This document shows positions 22,560 through 34,020 of a stretch of DNA of 64,000 nucleotides, piece after piece (within the stretch, counting starts at the first letter, position 1; every line of letters begins with the position of its first letter). The stretch covers positions 16,785,009-16,849,008 of the forward strand of contig CM037838.1 in assembly GCA_021234535.1 (NCBI GenBank). Reading direction: 5' to 3'. The position numbers and the translations under genes are program-made. This DNA is from Stichopus chloronotus. Lineage: Eukaryota > Echinodermata > Holothuroidea > Aspidochirotida > Stichopodidae. The notes below the pieces were generated by a model that was not told the origin of the DNA, made no database searches, and saw nothing but the letters and a program-made list of their open reading frames with translations.

Positions 22560-24938
22560 CTGTAAAAAGCAAAAATTAACATTTCAATGACAAAAGCACA
22601 GGGGTGGATCATGATGGGGACTGGGGATTGTCCCTCCTCACTTTTTGAAACATGGAACATCTTTTAACCCCCATCCCCTGGCATGTTTTTAAAACGATGA
22701 AATCTAAATCTGTTATTAATGCTAAAATATAGGGAAAAGGGGATGGGACAACATTGTTTCAAATGCAGACTACAATCAGATGATGAGCTACATGTGTATA
22801 CATTCAAACGAGAATAAATGTATTCAAATGAACATACTTCCTCTAAAATTGTCTTTTCCTCAAAGATTTGAAAAGACACTACTCTAGGCCCACTAAAGTA
22901 CAATGATTAATTGTAACGACTGTATGCAAAGCAGGCATCTTACAATGACGTTTCAATGATTATTATAATTCATGGAAATTTCACTCTCAGTCTCACTATC
23001 TTCTTTCCACAAAAAGTGCAAGATTTGAAAACAAAAGAAAACTGCAGATGAGTCACAAATACTGTACAATGGAATGTTAAATGCCCAACAGGCCTAACCT
23101 ACTGTAGGCTAAATCAAGAGTGCATTAAGTCTGCACACTTCACTGAATTGTTCATTTAGTACAACATTTTCTGCTTGACACCAACCTTACGACCGACATT
23201 CATAAACAGCCAAAAGATGTAAATTAGTCTTAACCTTAATCCACTACAATGAGCAGGTCAACAAAGATTCAGGAGAAACAGGGCTCTGATTAGCCATATC
23301 AACAACATGTAGACCTGAACATACTGTAGTCAAGCCTAACTTATTGTCGTAAGTACTGTAGCTAGGTCAAGTTACATATTTTGCAAATGATAGGTTACTC
23401 TATATGCCTATCTGACAATACCAGTAGAGACCTAGGTAGGTTACCGGTCATTTTGCCCTCTTGCAATTCCGTCCACAGGCAACCGACATACAGTACCTAA
23501 CAGTTTGTCCCCTTGAACTAACTGATGTCAAATGCTGCGATGTGATAATTTTCAACTACTATTTTCACGATAAAGCAAAAATAGTTTTCATAAAATTCAC
23601 AAACGGCAAAAATCTGGTACGGCGGCATTGAAAGCAAGTTGTGGAAAAGAAGGGGGAAAACTGGGACTATATATCCTGCCACCATTTCTTAAAAGAAAAT
23701 GACCATGTTCAGAAGTTTTTTGCTCAGTGTGAGTGCTAGCTGTAGGTCAGAAAACATGCCACAGCAAGAAAAAAGGCATTCAAAAAATCATGGGAAAAAT
23801 GTGGTGTTCAGAAGACATAAGCCATCAAAGATGTGAACAGCATACTAACATGAATGGAGAAATGAAAAGAAAAATTGTGATCACCGAACAATTTCTGTAA
23901 CACCACAAGTTAAGGAAATGAAAATATAAGGGAAAGCAATTACGAACATGGGAGACATAATATGAAATGTAAAGCAACTTACTAGATACAAACAAAACAT
24001 TGGCCTAATACTTCAATGAAACAAGATCAAATGAATGTTTGAAATCATAACCGTTTTTCACGTAGGCCGATTTCAATCATCACTCAGGTTAGAGCGTGGC
24101 CTGCACTTGTGGTCAAACGGGTCTTCAGGAGCAAACTTGCAATCAGCTTGGGGCAAACTGGTTATTTGGGGGAAAACTGGTTGGGAGCAAACTTGCAGGG
24201 GATGGGGGAAGGCAAAACAAACTTCAGGAAGATTGCATGTCATCATTGACATGGGCCTAGCCAAGGCCCAAGCCAAGGGACTGTTTCAAGATTTGCAATC
24301 TGTCTCTGAGTTTTACATACAGTAACATCAGGTACAGGTGATCAACATGGCACTGCTTGGGGTTGACTTAAAGTTACAGTCACGATTGCTAAGGTCTACT
24401 TGTTTTGTGTGTTACAGTAACCTGGCTGCTACACACTACGGTGCTGACGTTAGGCTAGGCAGGCTCTTATTAGTCTTGTAGAGTTAGGCCTAGACAGATT
24501 TTAAACTAAGTAAGCTACTGTAGCCTAACTTAGCTCTACAGACTTACAGTAAATGTTAGGCCTAACAGTACACTAACACTACATTACAGTAAATCTCCGA
24601 CCATCAACTGAAAACATATCATTTTCACGAGAGCAACAGGCAGTGCACTTCATGGAATACGATCTAAAACAAATCCACCTTCTTCCTTTGGTCCGGCTAA
24701 CTTCAGAGTTCTGTCTTCATGAGAAAAGTTTGAGATCAAGGCTGTCACTTCTGAAAATGTACTGTAGGTACGTCTGTAAATGTAAGATTAAGAACTTCGT
24801 ATGAGATATTCAAAGTTGTCAAACCGCGTACGGATTTGTTTTGGTGAGAGAGAGCCCTCTATTTTGACCACTATTTCTGTGCTTGTACCTTGTAAAGATA
24901 GCGAACAACAGACTTTTTCAACAGGTTTCTTTTGAAGT
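22560..24938. other. 5' flank or first intron of POT1
   Basis: No coding exon was recognised. Frequent TAGGCCTA and GTAGGCC phrases occur. The POT1 promoter and any non-coding first exon should lie here, but I cannot place them. Confidence 0.45.
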
Positions 24939-24982
24939 CATAAAATGTGCTAGATTGAGATATGAAAAAATCCATCTGGTAT
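24939..24982. repeat. 44-bp direct repeat flanking the LINE, 3' copy
   Basis: Begins CATAAAATGTGCTAGATTGA and ends CTGGTAT, abutting the 3' end of the LINE. It matches 29,642-29,685 at 39 of 44 positions without gaps. Confidence 0.8.
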
Positions 24983-25237
24983 GTTCAGTTCAGTTTAGTA
25001 TGACTTTATTCCAATCTCTTACTTATAATATAAGACATAACAATATTCTGAGAGTGGAAAAAGTAACGAAAATACAGTATATAAGGATCATCATGCTTAG
25101 ACACTTCATAAAATAATTACTTTACTTAACAAAAAAAAGGTAAGAGACTGAGGAGTGGCAACTGAAAGCTCCTAGGAGCTTGTGGGTGTTGACACCCCTT
25201 AAAGACAGACAGAAAATACAAGACAAAAAAAGAAAAG

Positions 25238-25258
25238 CACACACACACACACACAAAA
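25238..25258. repeat. CA dinucleotide run in LINE 3' UTR
   Basis: CACACACACACACACACACA followed by a poly-A stretch. Confidence 0.85.
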
Positions 25259-25301
25259 AAAAAACAAGAATAGAGAACAGAAATGCAAAAAAGACGGTAG
25301 T

Positions 25302-25800
25302 TCAAAGGTAATTTGCAATGAAATGAACTTTAAGCTGCTTTTTAAATGCATATTGTGTTTTACAGTTTGTAACTTCCAAGGGGAGAGAATTCCAGAGTTT
25401 TGCACCTACAAATCGAAGACCAAATTGAGATGACCTAAGCCTACAAAGGGGAGTGATAAACTGATTTGAAGCACGACTAGGATAAGGGTAATTGCTATCA
25501 CGAAACTGAAACTGAGCACGAAAAATTGACGGGGTTCTGTTATATAACCAGTCAAAAATAAACAACCCGGTAAGATACCGATTTAAATCATAAATATTAA
25601 GAAGGTTAAGACTAGCGAAAAGAGGTGCAGTATGATGACGATAGTCTACGTTGCATATACATCTAATAGCCCTTTTCTGCAAAATAAAGAGAGGTTTAAT
25701 TCTGGTAGCATACGTGCTCCCCCAAATGATATTACAATAAGTGAGATAAGGGAGTATAAGGGTATTATACAGGGATACCAAAATTTTCCTAGGAAGAAGT
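25302..25800 (-). pseudogene. LINE ORF2 carboxyl-terminal part, separated by the frameshift
   Basis: Encodes LYNTLILPYLTYCNIIWG, a standard segment after the reverse transcriptase of CR1/jockey-like ORF2, then LRSSQFGLRFVGAKLWNSL and FKKQLKVHFIANYL, the usual C-terminal end. It is in a different frame from the body of ORF2 and has no start of its own. About 160 residues. Apart from the single shift the sequence is free of stops. Confidence 0.88.
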
Positions 25801-28500
25801 TGTCGAAATCTGTTTAGTATCCCCTACACCTTTTGAAACTTTCGTGCTAACATACTGGATATGAGCAGTCCAGGTGAGATGAGAATCAACAAACACACCA
25901 AGAAACTTAGTAACATTTGAACGCTGTATGTTAGTACCACAAAGTTGTATGTTGTTTACATCCTGATTAAGTTGCTTAGAAGGTGAGGTAAAAATAACAA
26001 AATTGGTTTTCTTTACATTGAGAGATAGCTTGTTTGCACAAAACCAGTTGTGAACATAGATAAATTCATATTGTATTACATTTAGTAGACAACTGAGGTC
26101 ATTACTGGAATAAAAAAGATTGGTATCGTCAGCATAAGAAATTACATGCAATTTATTACTAGCCCTGTGGAGATCATTGATATAAATAATAAACAACAAA
26201 GGACCTAGAACAGATCCCTGAGGAACACCACAAGTAATACGCTTACGTATAGAATTAACATTGTTAATGCCAACATACTGGTAACGATCAGTAACATAAC
26301 TTTTAAACCAATCCAGTGCTGTACCCCTAATACCGTAATGTCCAAGTTTACTGAGTAAGATTCTATGGTCCAATGTATCAAAAGCCTTAGACAGGTCCAA
26401 GAAAATGCCTGATGCATACTGATTTTTTTCGAAGGCATCTGTTACTTTATTAGTGAAGTGTAAAATAGCATGCGAAGTCGAACGCCCAGGAAGGAACCCA
26501 AATTGGTATTCATACAATTGATTTTGCTTTACAAAAAAGGAATATAATCGAGTAAACATAAGTTTTTCGAGTACTTTGGAGAGACATGGTAAAATTGAAA
26601 TAGGTCTGTAATTATTAACCGAATCTTTATCACCAGATTTAAAAACAGGAACAACACGTGCAATTTTGAGAGGACTAGGAACAATACCTTTCTTTAACGA
26701 AAGATTAAAAAGGTAGGTTAGTGGGGTGCACAGGGAATGAGCCACATATTTGAGGATCGTAGAGGAAATTCCATCAAAACCAGCGGCAGAATTTTTAAGA
26801 GAAAATATTATATTTAACACCTCCTCGCATGATGCTGGACTAATGAATAGAGAGTCGACAACCCGATGGGACAGATAGGACTTATAACTACAGTGTGAGG
26901 GGGGAATCCCTGCCTGGGTAGCAGGACCAATGGCAGTAAAATAATCATTAAAGATATTTGCAACATCGGAAGGATTCGAAACACTAGTTCCATGATAATT
27001 TAATTTATCAGCAGTAAAATCAGTACCTCGACCATACAACAGGGTATTAATTGAGCGCCATGTAGATTTCGTGTCCTGTGTGGTATTGCTGAACAAAGTA
27101 GAGAAGTAAAATTTCTTAGCCTGTCTGATGACAGAAGTAAGACGATTTCGAAATCGTTTATACTCGTTCAAAGCAGCAGCAGACCGACTACGGAGGTACC
27201 TTTTGAATAAACGATTCTTTGTTTTACAAGAGTTCAGTATGGCTTGGGTGATCCAGTGCTTCGAATTTCGGTTACTACACTTTTTGGTATGGGCTACCCA
27301 AGGAAGACAATTATTTAAATGATTTAAGAATATCTTATTGAAATTATCAAAGGCGCTATCAACATCAGAAGAATTATAGACATCTGCCCAGGATTCGTTT
27401 TGAACTGCGGAGCGTAATTGGTCAAGGCTAACAGGGTTGATGTATCTTTTAAAAAAGATTGAATTTTCTCTCAACATAGCAACATCTAAATCAGTAAGCG
27501 TGAAAACTGGAAAATGATCAGAAATGTCATCAACTTCTACACCAGAAACAGAATTTAAACATAAACTATTCGTGAAAATTACATCAAGCAGTGAGGCAGA
27601 GTGTGAAGTAACTCTAGTGGGTATACTCTGAAGTGGACGATAAGAGTAAGAATAAAAAAGGTTGACAAATTGGGTACAACTGTTATCGGCCTGATTAAGA
27701 AGATTACAATTGAAATCGCCCATGAGGAAACAAGTCTTACTTTCGTTATTCAGACAGTCAAGTAGTGTAGCGATGATGTCTAAGACACCGTCCTTAATAC
27801 CAACTGGACAATAAATAGTTCCTACTATAACAGGAGACTGTCGATTATAGACCTCCACAAAGATAGACTCGAAAATACCATCCACGAAAATACTAAGGTC
27901 TGGACGAGCTTTGTAGCTAAGTTCAGAATTAATGTATAAAGTAACCCCACCCCCTCGTCTTGCTCTGGGGGTTTGTTCTAAGTTGTAACCTGGGATATTA
28001 TAGACGGTATGTAGTGTTTCATTATCATTAAGCCAAGTCTCTGTAATTCCAATAAGAGAAAATTTATGCTTAATAGAGCTAAGAGAAATTGAGAGGTTGG
28101 TAAAGTTGCTATTAAGCGACCTAGCATTAACATGAAACAAAGTTAATTTCTTATCCCAAATGTAAGGGTTAATGTTATTAAAGAAATCATAATTATAGTA
28201 CTTGCAACTGTCGATTTGAGAATCATGCACAGAATTTACATCAGGATCAACAGAATTTAAGGGAGAATCATTGTCATTGTTCGTGAAACCAAGCTTAGAA
28301 GCAGTTTTACAGGTAGGAACAGAAAGCGAACGAGAAGAGACGTAAATCCACTTACAACAGAAAAAAGAAATCCTTATTAGTAGTCCGTTAAATCCAGTGG
28401 TGATATTGTGAACAACAAAGAAGTCATCGATCACCCAGCCAGAGTAACAAGGTCGCACAAAATCATAAGGGATGTAGCCTGGTATATCTACACGAAACAA
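25789..28500 (-). pseudogene. LINE ORF2: apurinic-like endonuclease plus reverse transcriptase, frameshifted near its end
   Basis: Residues from about 119 form an exonuclease-endonuclease-phosphatase domain (LTLFHVNARSL, GITETWL, MGDFNCNLL, SDHFPVF). The reverse transcriptase spans about 570-830, with FLDLSKAFDTLDH, GVPQGSVLGPLLF and the catalytic YADD at residues 789-792. It nicks target DNA and copies the element RNA at the nick. The frame runs 903 codons, but the last 20 or so are out of frame: a run of four C at 25,821-25,824 (plus strand) has one base more than the continuing reading would need. The rest of the protein lies in another frame at 25,302-25,781. One extra base could be a real mutation or an assembly error. 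Confidence 0.9.
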
Positions 28501-28538
28501 GATGGCGGCAAATGATGCTTGAGCAGGTGCGTATAGAG

Positions 28539-29342
28539 TTACTGCAGCTTATCTAGGTCGTGTGCGGTGGCAATATGATGCTTGTGACCCTTTGCGTCCG
28601 CTACAAAGATCTTCCCATCAAGTGTCCAAGACTTGGAAACTTTATTATGTTGACGGGCCTTAGTAAAGAGCTGCTGGTTCTGACGTGTTAAGTCCTCATT
28701 AATGTAGATGCCTGTGCCCTTAAGTTTGGTCCTCGCCCGGTATACCTTGTCCCTCATATTGTACGTAGCAAACTTCACAATGATTGCCCTGGGTCTCGTG
28801 GCCGTTGAAGTGGCACCTCGAGGTCTGGGGGTGATTCGGTGCGATCTGTCGATATCACCTGGGGTGAGGGTAACATTCAGTTTCTCACTTGCAAGTCTCG
28901 TAACGCGAGCATCCGTTGGTTCCTCTGGGGACTCAGGTAAACCGTGTAGTCGTAAACAATTACGTCTTGAATATTGTTCTTGGTGATCAACCAAGTCATG
29001 GATTGTGGCAAACTCACGTTTGAGAACGTTGAATTCTTCTCTGACTTCATCAAGTTGCTTTTGCTTTTCATTTAGTTCCAGCTGAAATGCTTCATGAAGA
29101 TCAGAACAAATTTTTTCTTTTACAGCTTCAGTTATGGCTGGCACTAATTTGCTCACTAAATTTGTACAGAAGTCGTCAGAGTTTATAACAGCAAGTAATT
29201 CCTCACGAACTGAATCAGCAATTGAGTCATGTAGGTCAACAGGTATAGGCTCCTCGTTAGGCTGTAAAGAACGGCCCTGCCTCCTGGTTGGCGGGGTTGG
29301 TTTCGCTGCTTTTGCAGATTTTTTGCTGGACGACATCCTCAA
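28539..29342 (-). CDS. LINE ORF1 protein, 267 aa
   Basis: ORF1 proteins of non-LTR elements coat the element's RNA. This one starts with a basic Ser/Lys/Pro-rich tail (SSSKKSAKAAKPTPPTRRQ). A predicted coiled coil follows around residues 75-120 (ELNEKQKQLDEVREEFNVLK), then an RRM-like core opening with HQEQYSRRNCLRLHGLPE. The carboxyl part (AIIVKFATYNMRDKVYRA) is like the C-terminal domain of many ORF1 proteins. The frame is intact, and it ends 38 bases before ORF2 begins. There is no zinc knuckle of the gag CCHC type. Assignment is by family pattern. Confidence 0.85.
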   Translation of the reverse strand: MRMSSSKKSAKAAKPTPPTRRQGRSLQPNEEPIPVDLHDSIADSVREELLAVINSDDFCTNLVSKLVPAITEAVKEKICSDLHEAFQLELNEKQKQLDEVREEFNVLKREFATIHDLVDHQEQYSRRNCLRLHGLPESPEEPTDARVTRLASEKLNVTLTPGDIDRSHRITPRPRGATSTATRPRAIIVKFATYNMRDKVYRARTKLKGTGIYINEDLTRQNQQLFTKARQHNKVSKSWTLDGKIFVADAKGHKHHIATAHDLDKLQ

Positions 29343-29641
29343 ATTACCTCGTTGCTGTTGAATGTACTATGGTTTGTAAATTTATAGAGGAATTTTGATA
29401 CTGGACGCCTTGTAAACGTAGGATTTTATAGGATTTTACAGGATTTCTATAACTAACCAACCATGTTAGTCGATTCTATGATAAGTATGATAAGTATGTC
29501 AGATTTCCTCACTCCTAGACTGAACTATGAGAAATTCAAACGAAACTTCAGGTTCATTGAGAATTTTTTCAATGTCCAGGTAACTTCACAATCTGGTGCA
29601 ATATTTGAAATCTACTTAAAATAAAATCTATTTTTAAAAAA

Positions 29642-29685
29642 CATAAAATGTGCTAGACTGACATATGAAAAATTCTAACTGGTAT
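29642..29685. repeat. 44-bp direct repeat flanking the LINE, 5' copy
   Basis: Partner of 24,939-24,982. The five mismatches are substitutions at positions 17, 21, 32, 35 and 37 of the repeat. Confidence 0.8.
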
Positions 29686-31238
29686 TTCAGATTGTTTGAC
29701 TGTCGTCGCTCTGCGTTTTCTTCTTTTTTTAAGGGGGGGGGGGGTGCATGTACATGGGTGAAGCATTGAGAAGAGTACATGTCAGGGATCACAAAAATAC
29801 CAAAGACAGCATGTCAGCATGACAGTACATGGGCCCAGACAGGTGTTATACAGAACAACAAAATCCGTAATTACAACAAGACGTGTGTGATTCGGTATTA
29901 TAAGCGTTAGAGGAAAATTTTACATTCAGGTCTCTACCTGTTTTTTAATTCGTTTGGATTGAGTTTTGGATTCTTCTATTGACCTCATGTCACACGCAAT
30001 ATGTCGCCTACCTGAGAACAGGCTGGGATAGTACTGCGAAAAAAAAAATGCAAAAGGAAAAGATGGTTTAGAGAACAATTTGTTTCGCATGGTTTGTAAA
30101 GGATTTGTCACACGATGAGACAGATGCCATTCATGTCTTACTTGTGCAAGAAAAGAGAAATTAATGTCCAACTTCAGTTCGATTCATTACTTTAATCACC
30201 ATTGTACTCCCCATCATCTTTGCCGTAGTATCAAAATCAGTTCTGGTATTATATCAAATCGTCACAAGCACAGGGCCGACCCAAGCTTGTACCATTGGCA
30301 TTCTCTTTTTACTTTCTTTCACTTTCAACATTTCAGGACACCTGTCGTCACTTGTTGTCGCAACACCTTGTTTCCGAAAATGTTGACAGTGTGTACAAAG
30401 CAAAAAAAAGTTAGCAACTTGTATCCTGACATTGCTAATAATTCAGAATCTATTTTCCAGCAATATGTGTCCTCGGCTCTAACCGATCAGAAATCATATT
30501 TGAATCACCTGATCAACCACCTGTGGTCCCGTATTGCAGAACCCCAGTGATTTTATTAGGGAAACGCCAGAGTAAGCATGGGCTTGTCGCGCACCCATAG
30601 TGACACAGATTCAAATTTTTAGGTTAAAATAACGGCGACACTTTTGAATAACAAAAAAAAAAAAAAAAAAACATATTCCTTCCAAGTTGTAATATGACAA
30701 AAAATTCGTTCTTATGACCAATAATGTCCGGATTTATGCTCTCACACTTGTGTAAGGGCATGGAATTAGTAGTAGTTCTTTGGTAAGAACTACCAGGAGT
30801 AGCAAACCTTTTTTAAATTTTTGTATTTGACTATATTTCGCAGTAATTGCACCGTTCGAAAATGCACTTTTTTAAGGGTACGCAATCGAGTATAAACTCA
30901 AGTGCGGCAATCAAAACTGATTGTTCAACAATTCTCTATGAACTTTGCAATCTTGATTCAACAAGTGACTTATGTAGATTTTGTGTCCTAATGTAGGCAA
31001 GATGTCGGTTCGTTCATAAACAGCGTGAATAATACTGATGCTCTGATATTAAATTCCAGTGTTTCAGAGTAGCCTCTTTTATGTGCTGAAGGTAAATGGC
31101 AGTTTAAAAAAGTACAGAGGTTTCCCTTTCTTTGGGGTTGGTGGTTAAAGATAGGGTACATACTACGCTTTGGAAGAATTGCTTTTATTGGCCGTGAACA
31201 ACAACATCTTGTCCCTCCGTCGTGGTAACGTAGTAAGC

Positions 31239-31598
31239 AGCTTTAGATTTCACGACGCGGACAACACTACGACGTAGTGACGTCACGTTCAATGTTCTGC
31301 GCAAGGCACTACTTCACCCACTCGTTTTGCCTGATATTCTACACCGGGTGTTTCGATCTTTCACGTTCTGCTGCAGACGACAACCTAGAGTAAAATATGA
31401 CGTCATAATTGACCGCTGTGCTTGTACAAACAATAATCGTGTATACGTGTATCATCATGTGACTGGACACACGACTAACTTTTTGTGCGTTGTACAAATC
31501 TAAAGCACATATTCAGCAGGACGACAAGTTGGCGCTACGACATAAGCTGTCCGGTTAACTGCCGCGTCCCAGGTCTACGCGTCGTGAAATCTAAAGCT
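31239..31598. mobile_element. Inverted-repeat (MITE-like) element, about 360 bp
   Basis: A perfect 21-base inverted repeat occupies 31,239-31,259 and 31,578-31,598 (outer part AGCTTTAGATTTCACGACG). The interior is GC-richer than its surroundings and has several CGACG, ACGTAGT and TGACGTCA motifs. No coding capacity. No convincing target duplication was found at the ends. Confidence 0.7.
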
Positions 31599-32202
31599 CC
31601 CTAGTGTCTCCGTGAAATTATATTTTTTCTTAAATGAAATCTGTCTCGTTATCACAAAGACATAACGGAGGCTCCACAATCGAAAGGGGGGGGGGGGGTG
31701 TGGAATTAAATTGAAAGACAAATCTACGACGGGAATGTTGTGGACACGTGGGAACAGCATGTTGGAACACAAAACAGCGCATCCTTTCCTCGAATTTTGT
31801 GAGAGCTACTTAATTTTCAATCCATAAAAAATATACATCAACAAAAAAAAAAAAAAATATGTACCCTACACCACTTCCTTCAGAAGTCTGTTTAATCACA
31901 GTTTTCGATAATTTAAAAACAGTGCAATACCCATTCCCCCTGCAACAAAGCCCACATAAAAAAAAATTACATATTTATGGTAAGGCTTGGCTTTCATGCC
32001 ACAGACAATCTTTTGAAGATACAACTGTTTTTTTATTTAATTAAAGAAAACTCCTCTAGAGGATGAGTTCAATTAATTTGCCAACGGAGGTTCGTTCATA
32101 TTCATTACATGAATATGTACACAGGCCTTTAGTAACTACAACAGTAGTCTTTCGTATAAATCATTGAGAAAACTTAATTTCTTTTGCATTTAAGCTCTTA
32201 AA

Positions 32203-32228
32203 ATTTGTGTGTGTGTGTGTGTGTGTGA
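32203..32228. repeat. GT dinucleotide microsatellite
   Basis: TGTGTGTGTGTGTGTGTGTG run followed by interrupted GTGTGCGTG. Confidence 0.9.
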
Positions 32229-32859
32229 GTATGTGTGCGTGTGCGTGATTAGTATGGTATACCAGGGAGCTGTTACTTAGAGGTTTTGAATTAGCTATGG
32301 TGTACCAACGAGACAGAACTTTGTCTTCTTTGATGTTTGAAAGTATTTCCTACGTTTGTTGTTGTTGTTAATTGTTTAATGTTCATATTGTAAAAACGAC
32401 CTTCTCATCTGTGCTATGTAATAAGGAAAGTAACAAATATCCAAGGAAGGGCTTAAAATTAATAACGACCCTATGTCAGATATTGTATACCTAAAATTTG
32501 TTTCCCAATGAATAACACAAAACAATATACCACGTGTCTTTAAGTGACTGTCTTGTCCAAAACTACAAGAGAACGTGTTACTGTCATTTGCATTGTATGA
32601 AACACAAACAGAGTTGCAATGTTCTTCGCCGCGTAGTGTAATAAATGTGCTACCATCACTGGTACTTTTGTGATATACACTTTCCACGAAAAGAGCAAGT
32701 CTAAATGTACATTAATAAATGAATAAAGGCATTGTCTACCATGAGATCCCCCTCCCCCGTAGCCCTACTGTCTGACCAATGTATTAGACACAGTTACTGT
32801 CATTCGTGTTTTCATGATACATAAGATGTACGTTTTAAAATAAATAAGACTTACCTTTC

Positions 32860-34020
32860 CAGTTGAATAAAGTCGTAATGGGCCATGGACTTCCTTTAGG
32901 GTTTTCTTTCTGGGCCCATGTACAGGATAAGGTTGCTGTTATTGGTAATTTTGTGATCTCTGAGATGTAGTATTTCAAATGCAAAAAGAATTATCCATGT
33001 ACATATTCAGCTGAAGAAAGTCGTTATGGGCCATGGACCCCTATGGGACTACTGTCTGTGCCCATGTACACTGAGGAAAAGTTGTTGTCATTAAAATTTT
33101 TTTAATTCCTGAGATGTACTCTTCCAAATGCAAAAAGAATTATCCATGTACCTTTTCAGTTGAAGAGCACCTTTGAGGCTGCTGTTTGGGCCCATATACA
33201 GGGTAAAATTGTTGTCATTGGTGTTTTTGTGATCCCTCAGATCGACACTTTCAAATGCAAAAAGAATTTTTATGTACCTTTTCACTTGAGTGGAGTCGTT
33301 ATGAGCCATGGGAAAGGGGCTACTGTCTGTGCCCATGTACAGAATAAAGTTGCTGTCGTTGGTATTTTTGTAATCCCTAAGATGTACTCTTTCAAATTCA
33401 GAGAGAATCATTCATGTTCCTTTTTAGCTGAATAAAGTCGTTATGGACCGTGGACCCATTTGGGGCTGCTGTCCTGGAGCATGTACAGGATAAAATTGTT
33501 TTCATCGGTTTTGTTTTAATCATCCATAGTCTTTCAAATGCAAAAAGAATCATAAAGGGAACCTTTTCAGCTGAATAAAGTCGTTATGGGCCATGGGCCC
33601 ATTTGGGGCTGCTGATCATGATGGAAAAAAGTTTGTGGCACGTTTCCTATCAATCAACCAACAAAATTTAAAATAACCAGAAAAGGGAGAAGGTCGGTCA
33701 AAATTCTGTTAGTGATAGTGTATTTGAAAGAATTTTGGGGCCCTTTAAGACTACTGTCTGGGAGGGGGGGGGGGGGATAAAATTGCTGTCACGCCTATTT
33801 TGACTATCAGTGAGTCTTAGTGGACATTTTCAAGTTAAGTTTATCCATGTACCTTTTCAGCTGAATAAATGTATCTTTTGACCGTCATTTTTGGGCCCTC
33901 CAGGCCAAATGCACAGGATATAGGTCCCGGCAGCAATCCCATTCCTTGACTCCAGGGGCAAAATCTATATGTCGAGATCATCAGACCTTTTGTACCTTTT
34001 CAGCTGAATAAAATCTATGG
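32860..34020. repeat. Tandem array of about 140-bp units
   Basis: Phrases recur about every 130-148 bases: CAGCTGAATAAAGTCGTTAT (near 32,865, 33,012, 33,290, 33,430, 33,573, degenerate near 33,863 and 34,004), GGGCCATGGACCC, GCCCATGTACAGGATAAA and TTTCAAATGCAAAAAGAATT. About eight units, the last ones decayed and interrupted by a poly-G run at 33,763. The open frames at 33,091-33,435 are repeat translations. Confidence 0.88.

Larger units (their letters stand above)
24983..29641 (-). mobile_element. Near full-length non-LTR retrotransposon (LINE, CR1/jockey-like), about 4.66 kb
   Basis: Runs on the minus strand. The order is a 5' UTR (29,343-29,641), ORF1 (28,539-29,342), ORF2 with endonuclease and reverse transcriptase (broken near 25,821), a 3' UTR (about 24,983-25,301) with AATAAAG near the end, and a short repeated tail (ACTAAACTGAACTGAAC). 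Such AATAAA-plus-pentamer tails are typical of CR1/L2-type elements, which insert by target-primed reverse transcription. Both ends abut a 44-bp direct repeat. It lies upstream of POT1 in the same orientation and is unrelated to it in function. Confidence 0.9.
29686..32859. other. Intergenic region with one inverted-repeat element
   Basis: No gene recognised. It includes poly-G runs near 29,735 and 31,685, a poly-A run near 30,650, the inverted-repeat element at 31,239-31,598 and a GT microsatellite at 32,203-32,228. Confidence 0.55.

Noticed and set aside
33091..33435. Frames of about 90-106 codons on both strands
   Set aside because: They follow the tandem array; repeated peptide phrases reflect repeated DNA.
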